Shown here: positions 7,833 to 16,548 of the stretch, piece by piece
Layout: every line of letters begins with the position of its first letter
Position numbering within the stretch: position 1 is the first letter of the stretch
Assembly (NCBI RefSeq): GCF_000697965.2
Contig: NZ_CP015882.1
Location: 1,054,001 to 1,118,000, forward strand
Direction of reading: 5' to 3'
From: Ensifer adhaerens
Lineage (GTDB): Bacteria > Pseudomonadota > Alphaproteobacteria > Rhizobiales > Rhizobiaceae
DNA: 64,000 nucleotides
Notes under the pieces: model-generated
What the model was told of the DNA's origin: nothing
The model's input: the letters and a program-made list of their open reading frames with translations, nothing else
Database searches by the model: none
Position numbers and translations under genes: made by a program

Positions 7833-8972
7833 ATGAACCGCATTCTGGCACCAGGCCTTCTTGGCCTTTCACTTGCAACGTCAAGCCTTGCCCATGCCGA
7901 GCCGGTGAAGATCGGCGTCATCACCACGCTGTCGGGCGGCGGCGCCGGCCTCGGCATCGATATGCGCGACGCCTTCACGCTGGCGATCAAGCAGTCGGGC
8001 AACAAGGACGTCGAGCTGGTGATCGAGGACGATGCCCAGAAGCCGGAACTTGCGGTGCAGATCGCCGAGAAGATGATCCAGGGCGACAAGGTCGACCTGA
8101 TGACGGGCATCATCTGGTCGAACCTTGCGATGGCCGTCGTGCCGAACACGGTGGCGCAGGACGTGATCTATCTGTCGCCGAACGCCGGTCCCTCGGCACT
8201 TGCCGGTGCGAACTGCAATGCGAACTATTTCAACGTCGCCTACCAGAACGACAATTTCCATGAGGCGATGGGCCAATACGCCAACAAGGATTACAAGAAC
8301 GCCTTCATCCTCGCCCCCAACTACCCGGCCGGCAAGGACGCGCTGACCGGCTTCAAGCGCTATTACAAGGGCGCGCTTGCCGGCGAGATCTACACGCAGG
8401 TCGGGCAGACGGACTACGCCGCCGAAATCGCCCAGATCCGCGCCTCGGGTGCCGACACCGTCTACTTCTTCCTGCCCGGCGGCATGGGCATCGCCTTCAT
8501 GAAGCAATATGCCCAGTCGGGCGTGAACATCCCCGTCATGGGCCCGGGCTTCTCCTTTAGCCAGGACGTCCTGCCGGCGATCGGCGACGCGGCGCTTGGC
8601 GTCAAGAACTCGGCGACCTGGTCGAAGGACCTCGACAACGAGGCCAACAAGAAGTTCGTCGAAGCCTTCAAGGCCGAGTACAAGCGCCTGCCCTCGATCT
8701 ACGCGGCGCAGAGCTGGGATACCGCAAACCTGATCCTCGCCGCGCTGTCCAAGGCAAGCGTCAAAGACAAGGACGCCTTCCGCGCGGCACTTAAGGCAGC
8801 AGACTTCCAGTCGGTGCGCGGCAAATTCGTCTTCAACAACAACAACCACCCGATCCAGAACATCTACGTCCGCGAGGTGGTGAAGGAAGCCGACGGCGTG
8901 CTCACCAACAAGATTATCGCCACCGCCTTCGAAGACCACAAGGACGCCTACGCCGAGAAGTGCAGCATGTAG
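7833..8972 (+). CDS. Liv-type ABC transporter substrate-binding protein
   Basis: The 379-residue periplasmic protein has a signal peptide (MNRILAPGLLGLSLA, cleavage after AHA) and the type I periplasmic fold of the LivJ/LivK family (VKIGVITTLSGGGAGLGIDM, VIEDDAQKPELAVQIAEKMI). GAGGAG lies upstream of the ATG. It starts the importer portion of the kynA operon and is followed by two permeases and two ATPases. The ligand is not readable from sequence. Position suggests tryptophan, kynurenine, anthranilate or a related aromatic acid rather than branched-chain amino acids. Confidence 0.85.
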   Translation: MNRILAPGLLGLSLATSSLAHAEPVKIGVITTLSGGGAGLGIDMRDAFTLAIKQSGNKDVELVIEDDAQKPELAVQIAEKMIQGDKVDLMTGIIWSNLAMAVVPNTVAQDVIYLSPNAGPSALAGANCNANYFNVAYQNDNFHEAMGQYANKDYKNAFILAPNYPAGKDALTGFKRYYKGALAGEIYTQVGQTDYAAEIAQIRASGADTVYFFLPGGMGIAFMKQYAQSGVNIPVMGPGFSFSQDVLPAIGDAALGVKNSATWSKDLDNEANKKFVEAFKAEYKRLPSIYAAQSWDTANLILAALSKASVKDKDAFRAALKAADFQSVRGKFVFNNNNHPIQNIYVREVVKEADGVLTNKIIATAFEDHKDAYAEKCSM

Positions 8973-9067
8973 TGCCCTGCACCTGTCGTTTGCCCGGGTG
9001 CGCGGCCTTGATGCCGCCATCCGGTCGAAGATCCATGTCCTCCTGACATCAAGCTTGGACCGGTCTC

Positions 9068-9988
9068 TTGTTCACCGCACTTCTGATCGAACAACTGCTC
9101 AACGGGCTCCAGCTCGGTGTGATGCTGTTTCTGATGGCCGCCGGCCTGACCCTGATTTTCGGGGTCATGGGCCTCATCAACCTGGCGCACGGCTCACTGT
9201 ATATGATCGGCGCGTTTGCCTGCGCCACGGTCGCAGCCGCCACCGGCTCCTTCTGGATCGGCCTCATCGCCAGCCTTGCAGCTGCAGCTGGTGTCGGCGC
9301 GATCATCGAGGTTGCCGTCATCCGCAGGCTCTACGACCGCGATCATCTCGATCAGGTCCTTGCGACCTTCGCGCTGATTCTGATCCTGTCGGAAGGCGCC
9401 CGCTGGCTCTTCGGCTCCTTCCCGCTCTATCTCGACATTCCGCCCTTGCTCCAGGGTGCCGTACCGCTGCCGGGCGGCGGCCAGTACCAGCTCTACCGCC
9501 TGGCGATCATCGGCGTCGGCATTGCCGTTGCGATCGGCCTCTATCTGTTGATCTCCAGAACCCGGCTCGGCATGCGCATCCGGGCGGGCGAGTCCGATCG
9601 AGAGATGATCGGAGCGCTCGGTGTCGACATCGGCACGCTCTATACGGTCGTCTTCGCACTCGGTGCAGCGCTTGCCGGGCTTGCCGGCGCGTTGGTGGGC
9701 GCATTGCAATCGGTGCAGGTCGGCATGGGCGAACCGGTCCTCATCCTCGCCTTCGTCGTCATCGTCATTGGCGGTATCGGCTCGATCAAGGGGGCACTGG
9801 TCGGCGCTGTCATCGTCGGTGTCGTCGACACGATGGGCCGTTTCCTGCTCCCATCGCTTCTGGCACTCACCATGCCCGCATCGCAGGCGACCACGATCGG
9901 GGCGGCGCTCGCCTCGATGCTGATCTACGTCGTCATGGCCCTTATCCTCGCCTTCAGGCCGAGTGGCCTGTTTTCGGCACAGTCGTGA
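9068..9988 (+). CDS. Liv-type ABC permease (LivH-like)
   Basis: This 306-residue, highly hydrophobic permease has the LivH pattern LIEQLLNGLQLGVMLFLMAA followed by GLTLIFGVMGLINLAHGSLY and about eight membrane helices. The start appears to be TTG at 9068, because no ATG or GTG is available near the family's usual N-terminus. It lies 95 bp after the binding-protein gene, a wider gap than elsewhere in this operon. It forms a heterodimer with the next gene product. Confidence 0.85.
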   Translation: MFTALLIEQLLNGLQLGVMLFLMAAGLTLIFGVMGLINLAHGSLYMIGAFACATVAAATGSFWIGLIASLAAAAGVGAIIEVAVIRRLYDRDHLDQVLATFALILILSEGARWLFGSFPLYLDIPPLLQGAVPLPGGGQYQLYRLAIIGVGIAVAIGLYLLISRTRLGMRIRAGESDREMIGALGVDIGTLYTVVFALGAALAGLAGALVGALQSVQVGMGEPVLILAFVVIVIGGIGSIKGALVGAVIVGVVDTMGRFLLPSLLALTMPASQATTIGAALASMLIYVVMALILAFRPSGLFSAQS

Positions 9989-9995
9989 GGCCAAG

Positions 9996-10967
9996 ATGAC
10001 CCGCGAAACCACAATCAACCTGCTGCTCGCCCTGCTGCTTCTCGGTGCGCCGATACTGGCTGCAAGCTTGGGCGAACCCTTCTATGTGACGCTCGCAACC
10101 CGCATCGTCGTGCTGGCGCTTGCCGCCGTCGGCCTCAATATGGCGCTCGGGCTTGGTGGGCTGCTCTCTTTCGGGCATGCGGCCTTTTTCGGCCTCGGCG
10201 GTTATGTCGCCGGCATCCTCGCCACGCACGCCTTCAATGCCGAGCCGCTCTTTGCCGGCATTCCGGCGACGACATCCATGCCGCTGATCTGGGTCGTCGC
10301 CGTCGCAGTCGCCGGGCTCATCGCGTTGCCGATCGGTGCGATCAGCCTGCGCACCTCAGGCGTCTATTTCATCATGATCACGCTCGCCTTCGCGCAGATG
10401 ATCTACTACTTCGCGATCTCCTGGCCGGCCTATGGCGGCGAGGACGGCCTGTCGCTGTCGATGCGCAACGCCTTTCCCGGCGTCAACACGGCCAAGCCCC
10501 TGCCCTATTTCCTGATCTGCTACGCGGCACTGATGGCGGCGCTGCTTCTGTTTCGCGTGGTCGAGGGTTCACGCTTCGGCAGCGCCCTGCAGGCGGCGAG
10601 ACAGAACGGTACCCGCCTTGCCGCAGTCGGCATCGCACCTTTCAACATCCGCCTCGTCGCCTTCGCCGTCTCGGCGATGATCACCGGGTTTGCCGGCGCG
10701 CTCTATGCCGACCTCAATCGCTTCGTCGGTCCCTCTATGCTCTCCTGGCACATGTCGGGTGAACTGATCGTGCTGATCATCCTCGGCGGCAAAGGCCGAC
10801 TGTTCGGCCCGGTTGCCGGCGCGATGATCTTCGTCTTCTTCGAATATGTGCTCGGCGGCATCACCGAGCGCTGGCAGTTCTTCCTCGGCCTCATCCTGCT
10901 CGGCATCGTGCTGTTTGCCCGCGGCGGTCTGCTGGGTCTCCTCTCCGGAAAGCCGCGCCATGTCTGA
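9996..10967 (+). CDS. Liv-type ABC permease (LivM-like)
   Basis: The 323-residue permease carries LivM hallmarks: RIVVLALAAVGLNMALGLGG, LLSFGHAAFFGLGGYVAGI and the cytoplasmic coupling loop region GTRLAAVGIAPFNIRL. The ATG at 9996 follows GTGAGG and lies 7 bp after the LivH-like stop. The 3' end overlaps the next ATPase gene by 8 bp, indicating translational coupling. Confidence 0.88.
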   Translation: MTRETTINLLLALLLLGAPILAASLGEPFYVTLATRIVVLALAAVGLNMALGLGGLLSFGHAAFFGLGGYVAGILATHAFNAEPLFAGIPATTSMPLIWVVAVAVAGLIALPIGAISLRTSGVYFIMITLAFAQMIYYFAISWPAYGGEDGLSLSMRNAFPGVNTAKPLPYFLICYAALMAALLLFRVVEGSRFGSALQAARQNGTRLAAVGIAPFNIRLVAFAVSAMITGFAGALYADLNRFVGPSMLSWHMSGELIVLIILGGKGRLFGPVAGAMIFVFFEYVLGGITERWQFFLGLILLGIVLFARGGLLGLLSGKPRHV

Positions 10968-11709
10968 GCCCGTTCTCGAAATCCGCGACCTCAGAAAATC
11001 CTTCGGCGCCCTTAAAGCGACTGATGGCGTCAGCCTCGAGCTTCACCCGGGGCAGATCCATGCGCTGATCGGCCCGAACGGCGCCGGCAAGAGCACGCTG
11101 ATCCACCAGATCGCCGGATCGCTCAGGGCCGACAGCGGCACGATCCGTTTTCTCGGCCAGGATATCGGCGGCCTCGATATGGCCGCCCGCGCAAGGCTCG
11201 GCCTTGCCCGTAGCTTCCAGATCTCCTCGCTGGCGCAGGAATTCTCGGCTCTTCGCAACGTCATGCTGGCGGTGCAGGCGCGCCACGGCAGCAGCTTCCA
11301 CTTCTTTCGCCAGGTCAGCAACGACAAGGAACTGACCGAACCGGCGATGGCGATGCTGGAGCGCGTCGATCTTGCTGCGCGTGCCCACGTGCCGGCGGCC
11401 GAACTCTCGCACGGCGAACGCCGGCAACTCGAAATCGCCATCGCGCTGGCGCTGTCGCCGAAAGTCTTTCTGTTCGACGAGCCCATGGCCGGCATGGGAC
11501 CGGAGGGCTCCAAGCGGCTGACTTCGTTCCTTGATGGGCTGCGTCACGAAGCGCCAATGCTCTTGGTGGAGCACGACATGGATGCGGTCTTTGCGCTGGC
11601 GGATCGCATCTCCGTGCTGGTCTACGGCCGCATCATCGCGTCAGGCACAGTCGATGAAATCCGCAGCGATCCGGATGTGCGCCGGGCCTATCTGGGAGAA
11701 GCCGCGTGA
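10960..11709 (+). CDS. Liv-type ABC ATPase (LivG-like)
   Basis: This 249-residue ATPase has Walker A GPNGAGKST, a signature region LSHGERRQLEIAIAL and Walker B VFLFDEPMAGMGP. The Q-loop context LGLARSFQISSLAQEFSAL is typical of LivG. It overlaps the LivM-like gene by 8 bp and the LivF-like gene by 4 bp. It powers the importer encoded from 7833 to 12392. Confidence 0.88.
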   Translation: MSEPVLEIRDLRKSFGALKATDGVSLELHPGQIHALIGPNGAGKSTLIHQIAGSLRADSGTIRFLGQDIGGLDMAARARLGLARSFQISSLAQEFSALRNVMLAVQARHGSSFHFFRQVSNDKELTEPAMAMLERVDLAARAHVPAAELSHGERRQLEIAIALALSPKVFLFDEPMAGMGPEGSKRLTSFLDGLRHEAPMLLVEHDMDAVFALADRISVLVYGRIIASGTVDEIRSDPDVRRAYLGEAA

Positions 11710-12392
11710 GCCTGCTCGAACTCAAAGGTCTCGAAACCTTCTACGGCGCATCCCAAGCGCTCTTCGGCGTCACCCTAGATGTGCGCGAGGGCGAGGTCGT
11801 CGCGCTCATGGGCCGCAACGGCATGGGCAAGACGACGACGATCAACTCGATCCTCGGGCTCGTGCGCCCGCGTTCAGGCGCCATCTCCTTTGCCGGCAAG
11901 ACCATCTCCGGCCTGCGCCCGCACCGGATTGCAAGGCTCGGCCTCGGTCTCGTTCCTGAAGGACGGCGCTGCTTTCCCAATCTCACCGTCATGGAGAACC
12001 TCGTCGCCACGGCTCGCGGAAACGAATGGACCTTCGAGAAAGTGACCGCGCTCTTCCCTCGCCTCGGCGAGCGGCGCGATCAGTATGCCAACACGCTTTC
12101 GGGCGGGGAGCAGCAGATGCTTGCGATCGGCCGGGCCTTGATGACCAATCCCAGCCTGCTCATTCTCGACGAGGCAACGGAAGGGCTGGCGCCGGTCATT
12201 CGCCAGGATATCTGGTCGGCGATCCGCACTCTGAAGGCGGCAGGGCAGTCGATCCTCGTCGTCGACAAGACGCTTTCGGAACTCCTGCCCGTTGCCGACC
12301 GCTGCTTCGTCTTGGAAAAGGGCGCGACCGTGTTCGAGGGAGCGCCGCTTGCGCTGACGCCAGAACTCCAGGATCGCTATCTCGGCGTTTGA
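11706..12392 (+). CDS. Liv-type ABC ATPase (LivF-like)
   Basis: The 228-residue ATPase shows Walker A GRNGMGKTT, signature LSGGEQQMLAIGRAL and Walker B LLILDEATEGLAPVI, the last being typical of LivF. It starts with GTG inside the LivG stop codon (GTGA overlap). It is the last gene of the operon and ends 8 bp before the 3' end of the convergent threonine-dehydratase-like gene, leaving no room for a separate terminator. Confidence 0.88.
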   Translation: MSLLELKGLETFYGASQALFGVTLDVREGEVVALMGRNGMGKTTTINSILGLVRPRSGAISFAGKTISGLRPHRIARLGLGLVPEGRRCFPNLTVMENLVATARGNEWTFEKVTALFPRLGERRDQYANTLSGGEQQMLAIGRALMTNPSLLILDEATEGLAPVIRQDIWSAIRTLKAAGQSILVVDKTLSELLPVADRCFVLEKGATVFEGAPLALTPELQDRYLGV

Positions 12393-12400
12393 TCGGTCGC

Positions 12401-13369
12401 TCAGGCCGAGGGAATGCCACCGCCGAGCACTGTGGAATAGGCAGCCGCGTCGATGTTTCCGCCCGAGACCACGCAGACGATGTTTCCCTTGAGATCCGGC
12501 CGCGCGATTGCGGCGGCAAGCGAGGCAGCACCCGCGCCTTCGGCAACGATCTTCGCCTTCTTGAAGAGAATCCGCATCGCTTCGGTCACCTGCCCCGGGC
12601 TGACCGCAATCGCCCCATCGATCAGGTCACCGACCACCGGCCAGATCTGAGGCACCAGCGACGGCGCGCCGATGCTCTTGATAAAGGAGGGGCGGGTTTC
12701 GATCGTCACGATTTGGCCAGCGACCAGGGCCGCCGAAACAGGGGCGGCGCTGTCATCTTCAACCGCAAAGACACGGCAGCGGTCGGAAGCGGCCTTGATA
12801 GCGCTGGCCACCCCGGTGGTCATGCTGCCACCGCCATACGGGGTAAGCACGACGTCGACATCGGGCAGATCCTCGATGATCTCCACACCGATGGAGCCGT
12901 TCCCGGCCAGCACCGCCTGATCGGTCACCGGATTGATCAGCAGTTCCAGCGCATCCGGATGATCGGCGCCAGTGATGTAGTCCCACCAGGTCTCGGCACT
13001 GACGAACCGTACTTCTCCGCCGAGCGCACGCACACCGTCGATCTTGGTCTGGGGTGCGCCGCGATACATGTAGGCAACCATCGGCACACCGATGAGGCGT
13101 GCCGCCCAGGCCATGCCATAGGCCATATTGCCGGAACTGGTGACTGCGACGCCGCTTTCGAGTTCGGCCGGATCGCGCGACAACACAGCGTTCAAGGCGG
13201 GACGGAGCTTGAACGCGCCAATTGGCGACAGCGTCTCCAGTTTCAGGAATATCTGACGGTCCGGAAACCCAAGATCGAGCCTGACGAGCGGTGTGCGCGC
13301 GAAATGCGGCGCGATGCGTTTACGGGCATCGGCGATTTCCTCCGGGGTCGGGCGGTGTGGCGCGATCAT
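12401..13369 (-). CDS. PLP-dependent threonine/serine dehydratase-like enzyme
   Basis: This 322-residue fold-type II PLP enzyme has the Schiff-base Lys in SPIGAFKLRPA (K54), the substrate-carboxylate loop TSSGNMAYGMA and the PLP-phosphate Gly loop PYGGGSMTTG. It resembles the catalytic domain of biodegradative threonine dehydratase and serine racemase, and has no regulatory ACT domain. It lies 141 bp downstream of kynU in the trpXYZ-type/kynU gene set, which hints at a role in amino-acid catabolism, such as disposal of alanine-, serine- or threonine-like products. The exact substrate is unknown. Confidence 0.75.
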   Translation of the reverse strand: MIAPHRPTPEEIADARKRIAPHFARTPLVRLDLGFPDRQIFLKLETLSPIGAFKLRPALNAVLSRDPAELESGVAVTSSGNMAYGMAWAARLIGVPMVAYMYRGAPQTKIDGVRALGGEVRFVSAETWWDYITGADHPDALELLINPVTDQAVLAGNGSIGVEIIEDLPDVDVVLTPYGGGSMTTGVASAIKAASDRCRVFAVEDDSAAPVSAALVAGQIVTIETRPSFIKSIGAPSLVPQIWPVVGDLIDGAIAVSPGQVTEAMRILFKKAKIVAEGAGAASLAAAIARPDLKGNIVCVVSGGNIDAAAYSTVLGGGIPSA

Positions 13370-13510
13370 TGCTTAAATCCCCCGTTAGCCGTCCTCTCGC
13401 CTCCAGGCACAATGGCTCTGAACGAATCCGCTGCGGGGCGGCAGCCTCGGTATGTGTCTGAACAAGAGGCAACGGGCGAAATACCGCCCGCTGCTCTTTG
13501 GTGCCATCAA

Positions 13511-14758
13511 TCAGGTTACGGCCGCACGGACCGCGAAGCGCGCATCCTGCCATGCACCGGTCTTGAGGATGTCCTCCAGGATTTCGACGGCCTGCCAGAC
13601 GTCGGCGTAGCTCACATAGAGCGGCGTGAAGCCGAAGCGCATCGTCGTCGGCGCGCGGAAATCACCGATAACGCCACGGGCAATCAGCGCCTGCATGATT
13701 TCGTAAGCGTGCGGGTGTTTGAACGATACCTGGCTTCCGCGCTTGGTTCCGTCGCGCGGGCTTTCGAGCGCCAGACCGTGGGCACCGCATTTCGCCTCAA
13801 CGAGCGCGATGAAGAGATCCGTGAGCTGGATGCTCTTTTCGCGCAGCGCTTTCATGTCGACCTCGTCCCAGACGTCGAGCGCGCCCTTTAGCGCCCGCAG
13901 CGACAGGATCGGCTGTGTTCCGCAGAGGAAACGGCGGATGCCCTCGCCGGCAGCATAGTGCTTCTCGAAGGCGAAGGGACGGGCGTGTCCCCACCAGCCG
14001 GTGAGCGGCTGGCGGATATCGCCGTGGTGACGGGTGGCTGCATAGATGAAGGCGGGGGCTCCGGGGCCACCGTTCAGGTACTTGTAGGTGCAGCCGACCG
14101 CGAAATCGACATTGGCGCCGTCAAGATCGACTGGCAACGCGCCGGCCGTATGGCAGAGGTCCCAGATGACCAGTGCGCCATGTTCGTGCGCCTTGCGGGT
14201 CAGGGCCGCCATATCGCGCAGCTCGCCGGACTTGTAGTTGACGTGGTTGACCAGAACGACGGCGACGCTGCCATCGATCAGATCCTCGATCTCGGGCGCA
14301 TCGACCCCTTCGAGCCTGAGCGAGGCGCCCGGACGCGTCGAGACCACGCCTTCGGCCATGTAGAGATCGGTCGGAAAACTGCCGCCTTCGCTGACGATCA
14401 CCGACCGATCGCGCCGCAAGGCCATGGCCGCATGGAGGGCCTTGTAGATGTTGATCGACGTGGTGTCGCAGACGACGGTCTGGCCGGCGGCCGCCCCGAT
14501 CAGCCGCCCGACCCGGTCGCCGAGCGTCAGCGGCATCTCGAACCAGCCGGCCGTATTCCAGCTGCGGATGAGGTCCTGCCCCCATTCCTCGGTGGCGGCC
14601 TTGCGAAGCTCGTCGAAGGCGGCGGTCGAGGCAACGCCGAGCGAGTTGCCGTCGAGATAGATGAGACCCGGCGGCAGGATGAAACGCTCGCGCATCGGGC
14701 TGAGCACATCGGCCACATCCATGGCCTTTATCGCGGCAAGATCAGGAACTGCATTCAT
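13511..14758 (-). CDS. kynU: Kynureninase
   Basis: This 415-residue PLP enzyme cleaves kynurenine to anthranilate and L-alanine. Diagnostic segments are LIYLDGNSLGV near the N-terminus, the PLP Asp region LVIWDLCHTAGALPVDL, and the Schiff-base Lys in DFAVGCTYKYLNGGPGAPAF. Of two in-frame ATGs, the one at 14758 is preferred because GAGG lies 9 nt upstream. The upstream ABC permease gene stops immediately before it. Clustering with an aromatic amino-acid importer and with kynA fits catabolic rather than NAD-biosynthetic use. Confidence 0.93.
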   Translation of the reverse strand: MNAVPDLAAIKAMDVADVLSPMRERFILPPGLIYLDGNSLGVASTAAFDELRKAATEEWGQDLIRSWNTAGWFEMPLTLGDRVGRLIGAAAGQTVVCDTTSINIYKALHAAMALRRDRSVIVSEGGSFPTDLYMAEGVVSTRPGASLRLEGVDAPEIEDLIDGSVAVVLVNHVNYKSGELRDMAALTRKAHEHGALVIWDLCHTAGALPVDLDGANVDFAVGCTYKYLNGGPGAPAFIYAATRHHGDIRQPLTGWWGHARPFAFEKHYAAGEGIRRFLCGTQPILSLRALKGALDVWDEVDMKALREKSIQLTDLFIALVEAKCGAHGLALESPRDGTKRGSQVSFKHPHAYEIMQALIARGVIGDFRAPTTMRFGFTPLYVSYADVWQAVEILEDILKTGAWQDARFAVRAAVT

Positions 14759-14773
14759 GAAGGTGGTCCTCAT

Positions 14774-15697
14774 TTATTCGCGAACGGTTTCGCGGGCGGG
14801 CGCAGGGCCGCGGCTTCGCTTGAGGCTCGGAAGAGCCAGCATGGCCAGAACGAAGAGGCCGGTCGCAAGTTTCAGGTCCGGCGGTGGCATGCCGGCGGCC
14901 AGGCAGAAGGAGACGAGCTGGTAGTAGACGATCGCACCTACGAACGGCGCAGCGAGCTGGCGCGCCACGCTCTGCTTGCCAACGATCGCCTCGCCGATCA
15001 TCAGCGCCGCAAGGCCGTTGATCAGGATGCCGAGGCCCATGTTGACGTCAGCAAAGCCCTGTGACTGCACCATCAGCGCGCCGCCTGCCGCCGAAAACGC
15101 ACCCGCAAGCCCGACGCCACCGATCGTCGCCATCCAGACATTGATCCCTTGAGCTTCAGCCATATCGGGATTGGCGCCGACGGCGCGAACGGCCGTGCCT
15201 TTTTCCGTGCGGAAGAAGTGGTAGAGCAGGACGAAGACGATGAGTGCGATCAGGCCCGCGACGACGATCTTGCTTGCGGGGAAGCCCGGCTGCAGCCCCG
15301 GCGCCCAGTCGAACACCGTTGGCGCACCGAAGACCGAGAGGTTCGAGCGCCCCATGATCCGGAGGTTGATCGAATAAAGCATCGTCATCATCAGGATGCC
15401 GGCGAGCAGCGTGTGGATCCGGAACCGCAGATGGATGAAGGCCGTGCAGCAGCCGGCAACGAATCCGGCGAGAAGTGCGATGGCGATCGCGGCGAGCGGC
15501 GACATGCCCGCCGCCATCAGCACGCCGCAGACGCAGCCGCCGAGCGGAAACGCACCCTCGCTGGTCAGATCCGGGAAGCTCAACATGCGGAACGGGATCA
15601 TGATCCCGAGCACGACGAAGGCGAGGATCAGGCTCTGCGCGAGCGTGACGGGAACGAGCGAGACGAAGCTCGCGAAGGTATTTTGAAGAATATCCAT
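14774..15697 (-). CDS. TrpXYZ-type ABC permease
   Basis: The 307-residue permease has about eight membrane helices and resembles the branched-chain-like permease fold (FPDLTSEGAFPLGGCVCGVL, VRAVGANPDMAEAQGINVW). It pairs with a DUF534-type binding protein and a single ATPase, the arrangement of TrpXYZ-like tryptophan/tyrosine importers. It begins 5 bp after the ATPase gene and ends next to kynU, so it shares an operon with kynureninase. Confidence 0.8.
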   Translation of the reverse strand: MDILQNTFASFVSLVPVTLAQSLILAFVVLGIMIPFRMLSFPDLTSEGAFPLGGCVCGVLMAAGMSPLAAIAIALLAGFVAGCCTAFIHLRFRIHTLLAGILMMTMLYSINLRIMGRSNLSVFGAPTVFDWAPGLQPGFPASKIVVAGLIALIVFVLLYHFFRTEKGTAVRAVGANPDMAEAQGINVWMATIGGVGLAGAFSAAGGALMVQSQGFADVNMGLGILINGLAALMIGEAIVGKQSVARQLAAPFVGAIVYYQLVSFCLAAGMPPPDLKLATGLFVLAMLALPSLKRSRGPAPARETVRE

Positions 15698-15702
15698 GAT
15701 CG

Positions 15703-16482
15703 TCAGCTCGCCAGGAACATGCGGTCGGTTTTGACGGAGAAGTGGCCGATCAGATCCGGCACGGTCGTCTGCGCCTTTTCCTTGCCGTCGATTTCGAGAC
15801 GGACGCGCCCGGCGTCGAGCATGATGACCTTGTGACCGAAATCCACCGCGTGCTGCATGTTGTGCGTCACCATCAGCGTTGTCAGCTTCAGGGCTTCGAC
15901 CGCGCGGATCGTCGCCTGCATGACGATATCGGCGGTGCGCGGATCAAGCGCTGCGGTGTGTTCGTCGAGCAGCAGCAGTTCCGGCTCGCCGCCGACCGCC
16001 ATGATCAAGGACAGCGATTGCCGCTGGCCGCCGGAAAGCAGCTCCACCCGTGTGTCGAGGCGGTTTTCAAGGCCGAGCCCGAGCAGCGACAGGCGTTCCC
16101 TGTAGGTGGCGAGCCGCGTCGCGTTCAGGCCGCGCCGCAGGGTGCGTTTGTTGCTGCGCAATTCGGCAAGCAGCATGTTTTCGGCCACCGTCATAGAGGC
16201 AGCGGTGCCGCGCATCGGGTCCTGGAACACGCGGGCAAGCCGCATCGCGCGCTTGTGTACGGGCGTTGCGGTCACGTCGTCGCCATTGATGACGATCTGG
16301 CCGCTATCGAGCACCAATGCACCCGAAATGGCGTTGAGCATGCTGCTCTTGCCGGCGCCGTTGGAACCGATGACGACGCCAAATTCGCCCGTGGCAAGGC
16401 TGAGATTGAGGCCGTCGAGCGCGACTTTTTCGTCCGCCTGCCCCTTGTAGAAAACTTTGCGGGCCGATCTGATTTCCAGCAT
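15703..16482 (-). CDS. TrpXYZ-type ABC ATPase
   Basis: The 259-residue ATPase has Walker A GSNGAGKSS, signature LLSGGQRQSLSLIMA and Walker B LLLLDEHTAALDP, followed by the switch His in MVTHNMQHAVDFG. GAHTAALDP-like Walker B extensions with His are usual in this subfamily. It lies 66 bp downstream of the binding-protein gene and 5 bp upstream of the permease gene. It energizes the importer that probably brings tryptophan or kynurenine to KynU. Confidence 0.85.
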   Translation of the reverse strand: MLEIRSARKVFYKGQADEKVALDGLNLSLATGEFGVVIGSNGAGKSSMLNAISGALVLDSGQIVINGDDVTATPVHKRAMRLARVFQDPMRGTAASMTVAENMLLAELRSNKRTLRRGLNATRLATYRERLSLLGLGLENRLDTRVELLSGGQRQSLSLIMAVGGEPELLLLDEHTAALDPRTADIVMQATIRAVEALKLTTLMVTHNMQHAVDFGHKVIMLDAGRVRLEIDGKEKAQTTVPDLIGHFSVKTDRMFLAS

Positions 16483-16548
16483 TGGCTCCCCCTTAACTTA
16501 TGAGATGACGGCGCTCGGGGCGCCGTCACTGAAGAGACAAGACGGAGA

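Noticed and set aside
12026..13891. A 621-codon plus-strand frame opposite the dehydratase and kynU genes
   Set aside because: It overlaps the LivF-like gene and lies antisense to two enzymes with clear catalytic motifs. Its translation is rich in Arg, Asp and Gly without any domain, as expected for a shadow frame in GC-rich DNA.
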